A stretch of 64,000 nucleotides of DNA, from positions 26,632 to 90,631 of the forward strand of contig NZ_JAPSMC010000004.1 in assembly GCF_026847645.1 (NCBI RefSeq). The letters are read 5' to 3'. This DNA comes from Anoxybacillus sp. J5B_2022. GTDB taxonomy: Bacteria; Bacillota; Bacilli; Bacillales; Anoxybacillaceae. The stretch's first letter is position 1. Each line of letters begins with the position of its first letter. Both the position numbers and the translations under genes were made by a program. The notes under the pieces are model-generated. The model was given only the letters and a program-made list of their open reading frames with translations. It was not told the DNA's origin and ran no database searches. Of this stretch, positions 39,621 to 49,600 are shown piece by piece.

Positions 39621-39853
39621 ATGTTGATTATCCATTATTTTACTCAAAAAATACAGAATCATATGACTGAACACGAGCTTTTCTGCCTCTTCCCTCGAAC
39701 AAGAACGCCGGCGGGCAAATGTAATTTGCCCGCAAAGCGTTCATTCGAGGAGGGCATGCTAATACTCCCAGTCGGCAAGCTGTGCTTAGCCGACTACGGC
39801 AGAAAAGCTAGGAATCAAGCGATGTCAACAGTTTTTTTATAGTTAATCAATAC
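39621..39853 (+). repeat. Structured MITE-like repeat, copy 2
   Basis: A 233-bp copy of the element at 20443-20681 in the same orientation. Both outer stems are kept. The GCGGGCAAAT hairpin keeps its stem with a changed loop. The third hairpin differs in sequence (AAGC-TGT-GCTT) but still pairs. The second hairpin is degraded. Similarity seems to extend about 15 bases beyond the right terminal repeat. A 73-codon frame across it is fortuitous. Confidence 0.75.
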
Positions 39854-39887
39854 GCCGGCTAATTTTTTATGAATACACGCAAATATA

Positions 39888-40553
39888 TTAGTGAGTTTTT
39901 TCAAACTGGGTTTTCTCAAAATTCCTCTCCTTGTAACGCTGATAAAACCAGATAGCTGCAAAGAGCCAAAAGCTGCTGGCAAAGTACCCGCCAATAACGT
40001 CACTTGGATAATGGACACCTAAATAAATACGACTGACACCGATGCCCATAATCATGAAAAAACTAATAAAAATAAGAAAAACTCTTCCGAAACGATGATC
40101 TATACGACGCCATAGAAGAAACGCTAGAATACCATATAAGGCAACTGCCTCCATTGAATGTCCACTTGGAAAACTAAATCCACTCGCTTCAGCAAGGCGA
40201 TGCAAACTCGGACGAGCACGATGAAACAGGCTTTTTAACAGCTGATTCAAGATGGATGATCCCGCAACGACAGTAACAAATAACACCAACTCAGAACGAT
40301 ACTTCCATGCTTTGTATAGAACAAACAGGGCAATCAACGAAATCATGGTTACGATTCGTCCTGATCCGATCCAACTAAAAAATTTCATCACTGAAGTTAA
40401 GGCAGGCGATTCAAATCTTTGAATGAAAGATATGATAGCGCCGTCAAAATGGGCCACCTGACTACCACTGACAAGAAAAGCCGTCAAGCCGAAAATAATT
40501 GCTGAAAATAGACTCAAGAAAAAAGCTCGTGTAAGTTCAAGTTTTAAGTTCAT
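39888..40553 (-). CDS. PAP2-family phosphatase
   Basis: A 221-residue membrane protein with the three PAP2 motifs: 'KSLFHRARP', 'FPSGHSMEA' and 'SRIYLGVHYPSD'. About six hydrophobic segments. It is likely a lipid or undecaprenyl-pyrophosphate phosphatase (BcrC/YodM-like); substrate not decidable from sequence. It is isolated between the accessory patch and the fts genes. Confidence 0.88.
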   Translation of the reverse strand: MNLKLELTRAFFLSLFSAIIFGLTAFLVSGSQVAHFDGAIISFIQRFESPALTSVMKFFSWIGSGRIVTMISLIALFVLYKAWKYRSELVLFVTVVAGSSILNQLLKSLFHRARPSLHRLAEASGFSFPSGHSMEAVALYGILAFLLWRRIDHRFGRVFLIFISFFMIMGIGVSRIYLGVHYPSDVIGGYFASSFWLFAAIWFYQRYKERNFEKTQFEKTH

Positions 40554-40642
40554 TTGATTCCACCTCTATTCTAAGCATCTTTTCCATATCTAATATAGGC
40601 TACTGTTCTCTAACATCATGTGTACTATATCATTCATTATTG

Positions 40643-40697
40643 AAAAAAAATACACAACTTGCCATCATAGCGATCCAGACAAATTGTGTATTTTTAT
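40643..40697. terminator. Bidirectional terminator-like hairpin
   Basis: AAATACACAACTTG pairs with CAAATTGTGTATTT with one mismatch and A/T runs on both sides. It ends the ftsE-ftsX-peptidase transcript on the reverse strand. Confidence 0.7.
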
Positions 40698-40741
40698 ACT
40701 ATTAATTTTTAATTTTTATTCTTTTTGTGTCTCTACAACAT

Positions 40742-41998
40742 TTAAAAATTAATATAGCTTAACGGATTCACCGCGTTCGATTTTGCGGCATTCCACGGGC
40801 CACGATGCAATTCAAAATGAAGGTGCGACCCTTCTGATTGGCCCGTATTGCCCATGTAACCGATGATCTGTCCTTTGCTTACCGTCTGTCCTTCGCTGAC
40901 AAGCCGCGATTCTAAGTGGGCATAGACAGTTGTATATACTTGCCCATCAATGACATGAGTAATAAACACGACGTTTCCATAACTAGAAGAATAGTAGGAA
41001 CGGAACACGTAACCGTCGGCTGCCGCGACGACCGGCACTTCCGCCGCCCGTTTGCCGATATCAACACCGTAATGGAATTCCCCACCGCGCGGACCGAAGC
41101 CGGATGTAATCGGCCCGTTCGCCGGACGCATAAACGCACCGTCTGTCACCTGCGGAACATTGCCGCTAGAATGATTGCTTGCACTTGAGGAACGTTGCCC
41201 CGCTGATTCTCGCTGCTTTTGCGCAAGCAATTGCTGAAGCTGCGCCCGAATCGCTGCTTCTTGTTTTTCAAGCAATTCTTGTTCCTCCGCCAATGCTAGT
41301 TTTTCTTCACTAATATGTTGCTCCTGCTGTTTTAACTGCGCGATGAGCTGTTCCTTTTCATCCATTTGTCGGTTCAACGTTTGTTTTAATTGTTCCAACT
41401 CTTGCAAATCGTTTTGCAGCGTCGTCAATTTCGACGTTAATTCGTTTTCTTTCTTTTCTTTCAACGCTTTATCTTCTTCTTGTTCTTGAATAATTTGCTT
41501 GTCCGCTTCAAAAATCGTCGTCACCGCGCTAATGCGGTCGATAAAGTCGCCAAAGCTTTGCGAACCTAATAATACATCAAGATAGCTAATCACCCCGCCG
41601 CTTTGCTGCAACGAACGAACCCGCTCTTTCAACAGTTCGTTTCGTTTTTCAATACGCGCTTGCACTTCGGCAATTTCTTTCTTCAACACTTGAATGTCTT
41701 GCTTCGTGTCATCGATCGTTTGCGATAAATTACCAATTTTTTCACTCGTTTCGGATACGGCCATATCTAACTTCTTCATTTCTTCCGCGAGTTGCGCTTG
41801 CTGTGTCTGTAACTGTTCAATTTGTTGATCGGCTTTGCTCATTTTTCCTTGCAAAGAAGACTGTTTCGATTGAATGCTGTTAATCGCATTTCGCTTCTGT
41901 TGAATTTCTTGATTGCTCACCGCAGCCGCCACATAAGGCGAAAAGCTTGTCACACCAAGCACGGCCGCTACCGCTAACGACATTACCTTTTGCTTCAC
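40742..41998 (-). CDS. Exported M23 peptidoglycan endopeptidase with coiled coil (EnvC-like)
   Basis: A 418-residue protein from GTG 41998 (GAAAGGGGA site). It has a signal peptide (MSLAVAAVLGVTSFSPYVAAA), a long coiled coil (about 30-280) and a C-terminal LytM/M23 domain with 'FHYGVDIG' and 'HLHFELHRG' zinc ligands. Position directly after ftsX suggests that it is the hydrolase controlled by FtsEX, like EnvC/PcsB; in B. subtilis that role is played by CwlO, encoded elsewhere. Confidence 0.85.
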   Translation of the reverse strand: MKQKVMSLAVAAVLGVTSFSPYVAAAVSNQEIQQKRNAINSIQSKQSSLQGKMSKADQQIEQLQTQQAQLAEEMKKLDMAVSETSEKIGNLSQTIDDTKQDIQVLKKEIAEVQARIEKRNELLKERVRSLQQSGGVISYLDVLLGSQSFGDFIDRISAVTTIFEADKQIIQEQEEDKALKEKKENELTSKLTTLQNDLQELEQLKQTLNRQMDEKEQLIAQLKQQEQHISEEKLALAEEQELLEKQEAAIRAQLQQLLAQKQRESAGQRSSSASNHSSGNVPQVTDGAFMRPANGPITSGFGPRGGEFHYGVDIGKRAAEVPVVAAADGYVFRSYYSSSYGNVVFITHVIDGQVYTTVYAHLESRLVSEGQTVSKGQIIGYMGNTGQSEGSHLHFELHRGPWNAAKSNAVNPLSYINF

Positions 41999-42021
41999 GA
42001 CTTTATTCCCCTTTCCCTCTA

Positions 42022-42915
42022 CTAAACTTTTAAAAATTTCCGAACCGACATCATGCTTCCCCATACGCCGATGCACGCACCGAGCACTAATAAAACTGCG
42101 CTAATCTTCCACATAAACGGATCAAACGGAAGAAGCTGCAAAAACGGAACAGTTACCTTTGGCTTTAAAAATTCGTACATGTTATAGTACACGAACGAAA
42201 TCAACACAATCGGCACAATCGCACCGATAATGCCAAGCCATAATCCTTCAAGGAAAAACGGCCAGCGAATAAACCCATTCGTTGCTCCTACTAATCTCAT
42301 AATCTCAATTTCACGCCGACGCGCAAAAATCGTAATTTTAATTGTGTTCGAGATTAAAAACATCGCCGTAAACAACAGACCGACAATTAAGCCAATCCCG
42401 ACATTTCGTGCGACGCGCAACGTTTTAAATAGCTTCTCTACTTGTCCTTGCCCGTATTTCACTTTATGGGCAAACTTAAACGTTTCAATTTTTTTCGCCA
42501 CTTTGCCTGTATCTGTCGGTTTCGCTGCTTTGACGACGTACACATCGCTTAACGGGTTATCTTGTTCAAAGAGGCGGAAAGACGCTCCTTCTTCGCCAAA
42601 GCTTTTAATTAAGTTTTGCAGCTCTTGCTCTTTCGATGAATATTCCACATCTTTGACTTCCGGAATGGCTTCGATTTGCGCTTTCAGCGCTTGCTTATCT
42701 TTATCAGTTGCCGTCACGTCAATATAGACGCGAATTTCGACATCGCTTTCGATTTTATTCGCAAAATGATTCATATTCATCATAATGACGAGAAACACGC
42801 CGACAAGCAACAGCGTCACCGTCACGGCGCTAATGGAGGCAAACGTCATCCAGCCGTTGCGGCCAAGGCTTTTGATGCTTTCCCGCATGTGGCGGCGGAG
42901 GGTATTAATTCTCAT
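42022..42915 (-). CDS. ftsX: Cell-division ABC transporter permease FtsX
   Basis: A 297-residue protein from ATG 42915 with GGGGGG upstream, overlapping the ftsE end by 11 bases. Four transmembrane segments with a large extracellular loop after the first (about 45-165). With FtsE it transmits ATP hydrolysis to peptidoglycan hydrolases. Confidence 0.94.
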   Translation of the reverse strand: MRINTLRRHMRESIKSLGRNGWMTFASISAVTVTLLLVGVFLVIMMNMNHFANKIESDVEIRVYIDVTATDKDKQALKAQIEAIPEVKDVEYSSKEQELQNLIKSFGEEGASFRLFEQDNPLSDVYVVKAAKPTDTGKVAKKIETFKFAHKVKYGQGQVEKLFKTLRVARNVGIGLIVGLLFTAMFLISNTIKITIFARRREIEIMRLVGATNGFIRWPFFLEGLWLGIIGAIVPIVLISFVYYNMYEFLKPKVTVPFLQLLPFDPFMWKISAVLLVLGACIGVWGSMMSVRKFLKV

Positions 42916-43591
42916 AGCCGTATTCCCCCCTTGCCTCATCACGGACGATTTTTCCGTTTTCAATCGCAATGACGCGCTTTTTGATTGTGTTGACAATTTC
43001 GCGGTTATGCGTCGCCATCACAATCGTCGTGCCGCGATCGTTAATCGTTTCAAACAGTTCCATAATGCCCCACGAGTTTTCCGGGTCTAAGTTTCCTGTC
43101 GGCTCGTCGGCGATGACGATTTTTGGCGAATTGACAATCGAGCGGGCAATCGATACGCGCTGCTGCTCGCCGCCGGAAAGCTCGTTCGGATAAAAGCGGG
43201 CTTTATGTTTTAAGCCAACTAAATCGAGCACTTCCATTACTTTCTTTTTAATGACTTTCGGCGATTCTTCAATTACTTCCAAAGCAAACGCTACATTTTC
43301 ATATACCGTTAGCTTAGGAAGCAATTTAAAGTCTTGGAATACTACCCCAATATGACGGCGTAAAAGCGGCACCCGGCTGTCCTTCATTTTCGCAAGATTG
43401 ACCCCGTTGATCATAATCGAGCCGCTCGTTGGCTTTTCTTCGCGGTACATCATTTTAATAAACGTCGATTTCCCAGCACCGCTCGGACCGACGACGTACA
43501 CAAATTCTCCTTGCTTAATGCGGACGCTAATGCCGTTCAGTGCAATGACGCCGTTCGGATACGTTTTATATACATCTTTCATTTCGATCAT
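42905..43591 (-). CDS. ftsE: Cell-division ATP-binding protein FtsE
   Basis: A 228-residue ABC ATPase with Walker A 'VGPSGAGKSTFIK', signature 'LSGGEQQRV' and Walker B 'IVIADEPTGNLD'. ATG 43591 has AAGGTG six bases upstream. First gene of ftsE-ftsX-M23 peptidase. Confidence 0.95.
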   Translation of the reverse strand: MIEMKDVYKTYPNGVIALNGISVRIKQGEFVYVVGPSGAGKSTFIKMMYREEKPTSGSIMINGVNLAKMKDSRVPLLRRHIGVVFQDFKLLPKLTVYENVAFALEVIEESPKVIKKKVMEVLDLVGLKHKARFYPNELSGGEQQRVSIARSIVNSPKIVIADEPTGNLDPENSWGIMELFETINDRGTTIVMATHNREIVNTIKKRVIAIENGKIVRDEARGEYGYEN

Positions 43592-43709
43592 TTTAATCAC
43601 CTTATTTTGTAGTTGTCATTTTTCGTGCTGCCTCGCGCTATTTATACAAAATTCCACAAGACCTATTATAACATGGTTCGATTTATTTTTCGTTTACATT
43701 TATATTTCA

Positions 43710-43746
43710 AAATAAAAACAATCCAGCACCTGTTGGCACTGGATTG
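43710..43746 (-). terminator. Terminator of cccB
   Basis: CAATCCAG/CTGGATTG stem with TTTTTATTTT on the reverse strand. Confidence 0.85.
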
Positions 43747-43754
43747 CTTGTGGC

Positions 43755-44081
43755 TTATTTTTTGGACGCTAGCCATTCCGCGACTTTGTCGACGTCATCG
43801 CCTTGAATGACGCCAGCTGGCATGCCGCCGCGCCCTTTTTCAATAATTTGTTTAATTTCGTCCTTCGAGTATTTGCTGCCGACTTTTTGGAGGTTCGGTC
43901 CTACTTTTCCTTCTAAGTTTTGACCGTGGCAGCTGGCGCAGCTTTGTTGGAAAATTTGCTCTGCTGCGGATGCAGTTGAGCTTCCGCCGTTGTCTTTATT
44001 GTCGCTCGCACTATTCCCCCCACTACATGCAGCTAGTACAAGTGACGCGCCTACGAATAGGCCAACTAGTTTTCCCTTCAT
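43755..44081 (-). CDS. cccB: Cytochrome c-551, lipoprotein type
   Basis: A 108-residue protein with a lipobox signal (LVLAACSGG), a Ser/Asn/Gly linker and a single heme motif CASCH plus the distal 'GGMPAG' methionine ligand region. It is a membrane-tethered electron carrier to a terminal oxidase. Position next to ftsE matches B. subtilis cccB. Confidence 0.92.
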   Translation of the reverse strand: MKGKLVGLFVGASLVLAACSGGNSASDNKDNGGSSTASAAEQIFQQSCASCHGQNLEGKVGPNLQKVGSKYSKDEIKQIIEKGRGGMPAGVIQGDDVDKVAEWLASKK

Positions 44082-44143
44082 GAATGAACTCCCCCCTGCG
44101 AAAAAATTGCATACGCTTCTATTATAACCGATTTTTGCATTTT

Positions 44144-45007
44144 TTACGCACGTTTAAATCCTTCGCCAAGCACTTCCGCGGCGTCCATAACGACGACAAA
44201 CGCTGATGGATCAATGCTTTTCACTAATTGTTTCAATTTCGTGAACTCTGTTTGCTCAACGACACACATCAGCACCGGGCGCTCATGTTCTGTATAGCCG
44301 CCGAAGCCGGACAGCTTCGTCACCCCGCGGTTAATTTTATGCAAGATCGCTGCTCGTACTTCTTCTTCTTTCGTCGTAATAATCATCGCCATTTTTGAAT
44401 AGCCGAAACCGACTTGGACGAAATCAATCGTTTTGCTCGTCACAAATAAACCGATTAGCGCATACAGCGCCCGTTCAATATCAAACACGATCGCAGCGGT
44501 GAGCACGATGAAGCCGTCGATGAGAATGACGCACGTGCCAAGCGATAGCCCAATATATTTATGAATGATTTGCGCGGCCAAATCCGTCCCTCCTGTGGAG
44601 GCTTTGCCGCGAAACACGATGCCTAAGCCGATGCCGACACCAATGCCGCCAAAAAGCGAGCCGAGTAACGGATCGTGCGTCGCCGGTTCGACATCTTTTG
44701 TCAAATAGACGACAAACGGTAAAAAGATCGTTCCCACGAGCGTTTTTACCCCAAACTGCCGGCCGAGCAATACGACCCCCGCGATAAACAACGGAATGTT
44801 AAACGCCCACTGCACATACGCCGGCTGCCAGCCAAGCGTCGCGTGCAAAATCGTACTAAGGCCGCTAACCCCACCGGAAGCGACACGGTTAGGCAATAAA
44901 AATAGGTTGAAGGCCACCGCGACAATCGCCGAACCGATCAATATGTATACGTATTCGATGATCGTTTCAATTGTTGGATGCAACGTTTTGTCTCTCTTTT
45001 TTCCCAT
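44144..45007 (-). CDS. yvjA: YitT-family membrane protein (YvjA)
   Basis: A 287-residue protein with five to six transmembrane segments ('[21 protein letters not shown]') and a C-terminal DUF2179 domain. Function unknown; conserved between cccB and prfB. Confidence 0.87.
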   Translation of the reverse strand: MGKKRDKTLHPTIETIIEYVYILIGSAIVAVAFNLFLLPNRVASGGVSGLSTILHATLGWQPAYVQWAFNIPLFIAGVVLLGRQFGVKTLVGTIFLPFVVYLTKDVEPATHDPLLGSLFGGIGVGIGLGIVFRGKASTGGTDLAAQIIHKYIGLSLGTCVILIDGFIVLTAAIVFDIERALYALIGLFVTSKTIDFVQVGFGYSKMAMIITTKEEEVRAAILHKINRGVTKLSGFGGYTEHERPVLMCVVEQTEFTKLKQLVKSIDPSAFVVVMDAAEVLGEGFKRA

Positions 45008-45099
45008 GCTTTCCCCACCTTCCTTTGTGAGTATAGCATGCCCTTTTTTTCAAGTAAATGCCATCCGATTAACGCAATAACGGTTTACTATAATAAAGT

Positions 45100-45133
45100 A
45101 AAAAAGAAAAAGGCGATCAAACGATCACCCTTT
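45100..45133 (-). terminator. Terminator of prfB
   Basis: AAGGGTGATC-GTTT-GATCGCCTT followed by TTTCTTTTTT on the reverse strand; overlaps the prfB stop. Confidence 0.8.
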
Positions 45134-46236
45134 ACTTTAATTTGGAGCGCAAATAGGCGTCAATAAACACATCAATTTCGCCGTCCATGACCGCTTGGAC
45201 GTTGCCGACTTCCGTGTTCGTGCGATGGTCTTTGACGAGCGAATACGGATGGAAGACGTACGAGCGAATTTGGTTGCCCCAACCGATTTCTTTTTGCTCG
45301 CCGCGAATTTCCGCAAGTTCGGCTTGCTGCTCTTCTATTTTTTTCTGATAGAGCTTCGCTTTTAACATATTCATCGCTTTTTCGCGGTTTTTAATTTGCG
45401 ACCGCTCCGATTGGCACGTCACGACAATGCCGGTTGGAAGATGGGTAATGCGAACAGCCGAGTCGGTCGTATTGACGTGTTGGCCGCCCGCTCCACTTGA
45501 ACGGTACGTATCAACTTTAATTTCGTCCGGACGAATTTCCACTTCAATATCATCGTCAAACTCTGGCATCACTTCGCACGAAACGAACGACGTATGACGG
45601 CGTCCCGACGCATCGAACGGCGAAATGCGCACAAGCCGGTGCACTCCTTTTTCCGCCTTTAAATAGCCGTAAGCGTTATGTCCTTTAATTAAAAGCGTCA
45701 CACTTTTAATGCCTGCTTCCTCGCCCGGCAAATAATCGAGCGTTTCGACTTTAAACCCTTTTTTCTCCGCCCATCTTGTATACATGCGTAAAAGCATCGA
45801 GCCCCAGTCTTGCGATTCCGTGCCGCCTGCTCCCGGATGCAGCTCTAAAATCGCATTGTTTTTATCGTACGGCTCGTTTAATAACAGCTGAAGCTCAAAT
45901 TCGCTAAAATCTTTCGCTAGCTTTTTTGCCTCCACAACAAGCTCCTGCTGCAAGTCTTCATCCGGCTCTTCTTTGACAAGTTCATAAGTGACTTCTAAGT
46001 TTTCAAACCGCTCTTCAAGCGCGCGAAACTCGCCTACTAAGTCTTTGAGCGCATTCGCTTCGCTAATGACAGCTTGCGCCGCTTTTTGGTCATCCCAAAA
46101 GCTTGGTGCGGCCATCTGCTCTTCTAACGCTTGAATGCGCGCCTCTTTCGCATCGAGGTCAAAGAGACCCCCTAATATCCGCTAATCGCTTAGCCATTTT
46201 TTCTAGTTCTTGCTTCACTTCTACTAAATCAATCAT
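45132..46236 (-). CDS. prfB: Peptide chain release factor 2 with programmed +1 frameshift
   Basis: ATG at 46236 opens a 25-codon frame ending CTT TGA (stop at 46159-46161). A +1 shift at CTT-TGA-C joins it to the main frame, giving about 367 residues with the GGQ motif (GAGGQHVN). The internal Shine-Dalgarno-like AGGGGG (46168-46173) lies just upstream of the slippery codon. RF2 recognises UGA, so low RF2 favours the shift (autoregulation). Confidence 0.96.
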
Positions 46237-46294
46237 GACCTTCACCTCAAGCATTATTGTATTCAAACGTTACGACGAACGCAACATAACGAAA

Positions 46295-46316
46295 GCGAGG
46301 GAAAATCCCTCACTTA
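46295..46316 (-). terminator. Hairpin after secA
   Basis: GTGAGGGA-TTTT-TCCCTCGC with a weak T-rich tail; overlaps the secA stop. Confidence 0.5.
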
Positions 46317-48821
46317 TCGTCCGCAACAGTTTTTATACTTTTTGCCGCTACCGCAAATGCACGGGTCGTTTCGTCCGATATCCATCGCTTTGCGCACCGG
46401 CTTTTTCTTCACTTCCCCTTCATCCTCTTTCGGATGAACCACCTCGCCTTTGGCGACTTCTTGCCGTTCAAGGTTGCTGTGAATTTCTGCTTTCATAATG
46501 TATTTCGCTACTTCCTCTTCGATGGAAGCGATCATCGCTTCAAACATCGCATACCCTTCCATTTGATATTCACGAAGTGGGTCGACTTGACCGTACGCTC
46601 GCAAGTGAATACCTTGGCGCAGTTGCTCCATCGCGTCAATGTGGTCCATCCATTTCATATCGACGGCGCGAAGCACGATGACGCGCTCAAATTCGCGCAT
46701 TTGCTCTGGCGCAATTTGCTGCTCTTTTTCGTCATAGCGCATTTTTACTTTTTGCCAAATGAGTTCGATCATTTCTTCCGGCTCTTTGCCGCGCAAGTCA
46801 TTGACCGTGACATCGCCTTCCGGTAAAAGGTTCGCGTTGACATAGTCGATAATTCCTTTTAAATCCCAATCTTCCGGCATTTCTTCACTCGGCGTATGCG
46901 CGTTCACGACCCGTTCAATGACCGATTGAATCATTTTTTCGACAATGTCGCGCAAGTTTTCTGAATCTAGCACTTCAAAGCGTTGGCGGTAAATAATTTC
47001 GCGCTGCTCACGCAAAACGTCGTCATATTGCAACAACTGCTTACGCGCATCGAAGTTGTTGCCTTCGACCCGTTTTTGTGCCGATTCGACCGCTTTTGTC
47101 ACCATTTTGCTTTGAATCGGCTGCGAATCGTCCATGCCTAACCGGTCCATCATCGCCATTAAGTTTTCCGAACCGAAGCGGCGCATAAGCTCGTCTTCTA
47201 ACGATAAATAAAACTGGGACACCCCTGGGTCGCCTTGGCGTCCAGAACGGCCGCGCAATTGGTTATCAATGCGGCGGCTTTCGTGCCGTTCCGTGCCGAT
47301 AACGGCCAGCCCGCCCAATTCTTTCACGCCTTCGCCTAGTTTAATATCCGTTCCGCGACCGGCCATGTTCGTCGCAATCGTCACCGCGCCTTTTTGACCT
47401 GCCTGCGCGATAATTTCCGCTTCTTTCGCATGGTTTTTCGCGTTTAATACGTTATGCGGAATGCCGCGTTTCTTTAACATGTTGGAAATTAGTTCAGACG
47501 TTTCAATCGCCACCGTCCCGACGAGCACCGGCTGCCCTTTCGCATGGCGTTCCGCGATATCTTCCACGACGGCGCGGAACTTTCCTTCCATCGTTTTATA
47601 AATTAAGTCTGGACGGTCTTCACGAATAACCGGCCGGTTTGTCGGAATAACGACAACTTGCATGTTGTAAATGTTACGAAACTCTTCCTCTTCCGTCTTC
47701 GCCGTACCGGTCATTCCGGCTAGTTTTTCGTACATGCGGAAGTAGTTTTGGAACGTAATCGTCGCGAGCGTCATCGACTCGTTTTGAATTTCGAGTCCTT
47801 CTTTCGCTTCAATCGCTTGATGCAAGCCGTCGCTGTAGCGGCGGCCACGCATCAAGCGGCCGGTAAACGGGTCAACGATCACGACTTTTCCGTCTTCGAC
47901 CACATAGTCAACGTCGCGGTGCATCGTCACATGCGCTTTTAACGCTTGGTTAATGTGGTGGTTCAACGTCACATGTTTCAAATCGAACAAGTTGTCGATG
48001 CCAAACGCCCGCTCCGCTTTTGTAATTCCTTCTTCCGTTAGCTGTACGCTTTTCGTTTTTTCATCGTACGTATAGTCGACGTCTTTTTTCAACGTGCGAA
48101 CGAACGCATTCGCTTGAATGTACAATTTCGTCGATTTTTGCGCCGTTCCGGAGATGATAAGCGGCGTGCGCGCTTCGTCAATTAAAATCGAGTCGACTTC
48201 GTCGATGACGGCAAAATGAAGCGGCCGCTGCACCATATGCTCTTTATAAAGCACCATGTTGTCGCGCAAATAGTCAAAGCCAAATTCGTTGTTCGTTCCG
48301 TACGTAATATCGGCATTGTACGCCGCTTGTTTTTCTTCGCGCGACATGCCCGTTAAGTTCAGCCCAACGGTTAAGCCTAAAAATTCGTACAACCGGCCCA
48401 TTTCCGTTGCGTCGCGGCTAGCGAGGTATTCGTTCACCGTTACAACGTGCACGCCTTTTCCCGTAAGCGCATTTAAATAGACCGGCATCGTCGCCGTTAG
48501 CGTTTTCCCTTCCCCTGTTTTCATCTCAGCGATATTGCCTTCATGCAAGACGACACCGCCCATAATTTGCACTTTATATGGATACAAGCCAAGGACGCGC
48601 TTCGCCCCTTCGCGCACAACCGCAAACGCTTCGACTAATAAATCGTCAAGCGATTCCCCTTGTTGGTAGCGCGCTTTAAATTCCTCTGTTTTTTGGCGCA
48701 ACGCTTCATCGGAAAGCTTCGCCATTTCCGGACCGAGCGCATCGACTTGCTCTGCCATTTTTTCTAACCGGTGGATTTGGCGCTTGTTCGGATCAAACAC
48801 CTTTTTTAATACTCCAAGCAT
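46314..48821 (-). CDS. secA: Preprotein translocase ATPase SecA
   Basis: An 835-residue motor with Walker A '[11 protein letters not shown]', the DEAD-like 'VIDEVDSIL', and a C-terminal zinc-binding tail '[19 protein letters not shown]'. It drives Sec-dependent export through SecYEG. The gene order secA-prfB follows B. subtilis. Confidence 0.97.
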   Translation of the reverse strand: MLGVLKKVFDPNKRQIHRLEKMAEQVDALGPEMAKLSDEALRQKTEEFKARYQQGESLDDLLVEAFAVVREGAKRVLGLYPYKVQIMGGVVLHEGNIAEMKTGEGKTLTATMPVYLNALTGKGVHVVTVNEYLASRDATEMGRLYEFLGLTVGLNLTGMSREEKQAAYNADITYGTNNEFGFDYLRDNMVLYKEHMVQRPLHFAVIDEVDSILIDEARTPLIISGTAQKSTKLYIQANAFVRTLKKDVDYTYDEKTKSVQLTEEGITKAERAFGIDNLFDLKHVTLNHHINQALKAHVTMHRDVDYVVEDGKVVIVDPFTGRLMRGRRYSDGLHQAIEAKEGLEIQNESMTLATITFQNYFRMYEKLAGMTGTAKTEEEEFRNIYNMQVVVIPTNRPVIREDRPDLIYKTMEGKFRAVVEDIAERHAKGQPVLVGTVAIETSELISNMLKKRGIPHNVLNAKNHAKEAEIIAQAGQKGAVTIATNMAGRGTDIKLGEGVKELGGLAVIGTERHESRRIDNQLRGRSGRQGDPGVSQFYLSLEDELMRRFGSENLMAMMDRLGMDDSQPIQSKMVTKAVESAQKRVEGNNFDARKQLLQYDDVLREQREIIYRQRFEVLDSENLRDIVEKMIQSVIERVVNAHTPSEEMPEDWDLKGIIDYVNANLLPEGDVTVNDLRGKEPEEMIELIWQKVKMRYDEKEQQIAPEQMREFERVIVLRAVDMKWMDHIDAMEQLRQGIHLRAYGQVDPLREYQMEGYAMFEAMIASIEEEVAKYIMKAEIHSNLERQEVAKGEVVHPKEDEGEVKKKPVRKAMDIGRNDPCICGSGKKYKNCCGR

Positions 48822-48920
48822 ACTGAACGCTCCTTATTTCATATAGAATCACTAATTTACATGATATCATTTACAGGAATAGGTGACAACTAAGACGCGG
48901 AAAGGAGTGGGGATAAAGTG

Positions 48921-48950
48921 GAAAAAAGAAAAGCCAGCGTTCTCGCTGGA
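48921..48950 (-). terminator. Terminator of the coiled-coil gene
   Basis: CCAGCGAGAACGCTGG followed by CTTTTCTTTTTTC on the reverse strand. Confidence 0.85.
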
Positions 48951-48955
48951 ATTGT

Positions 48956-49534
48956 TTACACTTGAGATTGCAGTTGCTCGATCGTTGCTTCAACTCGCAA
49001 CAGACGTTTGTTAAGAGCATAGATTTCAAATCCTTTTTCATCGATCTTTCTATAAATGCTTTGCAATAATGCATGTACATCATCGGCTAGTTGAATTTCT
49101 AGGCGCTGCACCGTTTCTTTTACCTCGCCTAATTGCGTTTCTACGTGCTCAAGCCGCGCCTTGACGTCACGCATATCCGCCTCAAGACGGCTAATGCGCT
49201 TATTTGTCTCTTTCATCTCTTGTTCAAGCGCACCTAATCGAGTTTCCATGTGAGCAAACCGTTCGTCGATCTGAGCAAACCGTTCGTCAATCTGAGCAAA
49301 CCGTTCGTCAATCTGAGCAAACCGCTTATCAATCTCCGCAAACCGCTTATCAATCTCCGCAAACCGCTTATCAATCTCCGCAAACCGCTTATCAATCTCC
49401 GCAAACCGGGCATCCATTTGCTCAAATCGCTTGTCAATCTGGGTGAACCGGTCGCGCACTTCTTCTTGAAAAGACGAAAAACTACTTTCAATATTCGTCA
49501 CTTTCGCTAAAATTTCGCGCAAAATGGCCTCCAT
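48956..49534 (-). CDS. Heptad-repeat coiled-coil protein
   Basis: A 192-residue protein that is almost all coiled coil. Residues about 37-95 consist of eight tandem seven-residue units of the type RFAEIDK/RFAQIDE, coded by 21-bp DNA repeats. The flanking parts are also heptad-like. No enzymatic domain or signal is visible. It lies between hpf and secA and is preceded by a strong GGAGGTGAGG site. Function unknown; likely oligomeric. Confidence 0.75.
   Translation of the reverse strand: MEAILREILAKVTNIESSFSSFQEEVRDRFTQIDKRFEQMDARFAEIDKRFAEIDKRFAEIDKRFAEIDKRFAQIDERFAQIDERFAQIDERFAHMETRLGALEQEMKETNKRISRLEADMRDVKARLEHVETQLGEVKETVQRLEIQLADDVHALLQSIYRKIDEKGFEIYALNKRLLRVEATIEQLQSQV
49250..49420. repeat. 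Tandem 21-bp repeat array, about eight units
   Basis: Units of the type AACCGTTCGTCAATCTGAGC (three) are followed by AACCGCTTATCAATCTCCGC (four nearly identical), then a diverged one. All are in frame with the coiled-coil gene. The near identity within each block suggests recent unit duplication. Confidence 0.85.
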
Positions 49535-49564
49535 CCTCCCTCACCTCCTTCCAATAGTAGTATA

Positions 49565-49594
49565 ACACCCTCTGTCGAAAAGCGACAGAGGGTG
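49565..49594. terminator. Hairpin after hpf
   Basis: ACACCCTCTGTCG-AAAAG-CGACAGAGGGTGT, a 13-bp perfect stem. No strong T-run follows, so it may also act as an mRNA 3' stabiliser. Confidence 0.65.
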
Positions 49595-49600
49595 TGTGCG

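Noticed and set aside
39621..39842. 73-codon frame inside structured repeat copy 2
   Set aside because: The frame is not conserved in copy 1, whereas the hairpins are.
49250..49420. Tandem repeats considered as a CRISPR array
   Set aside because: Units are contiguous 21-bp in-frame codon repeats without spacers, and they code for regular heptads.
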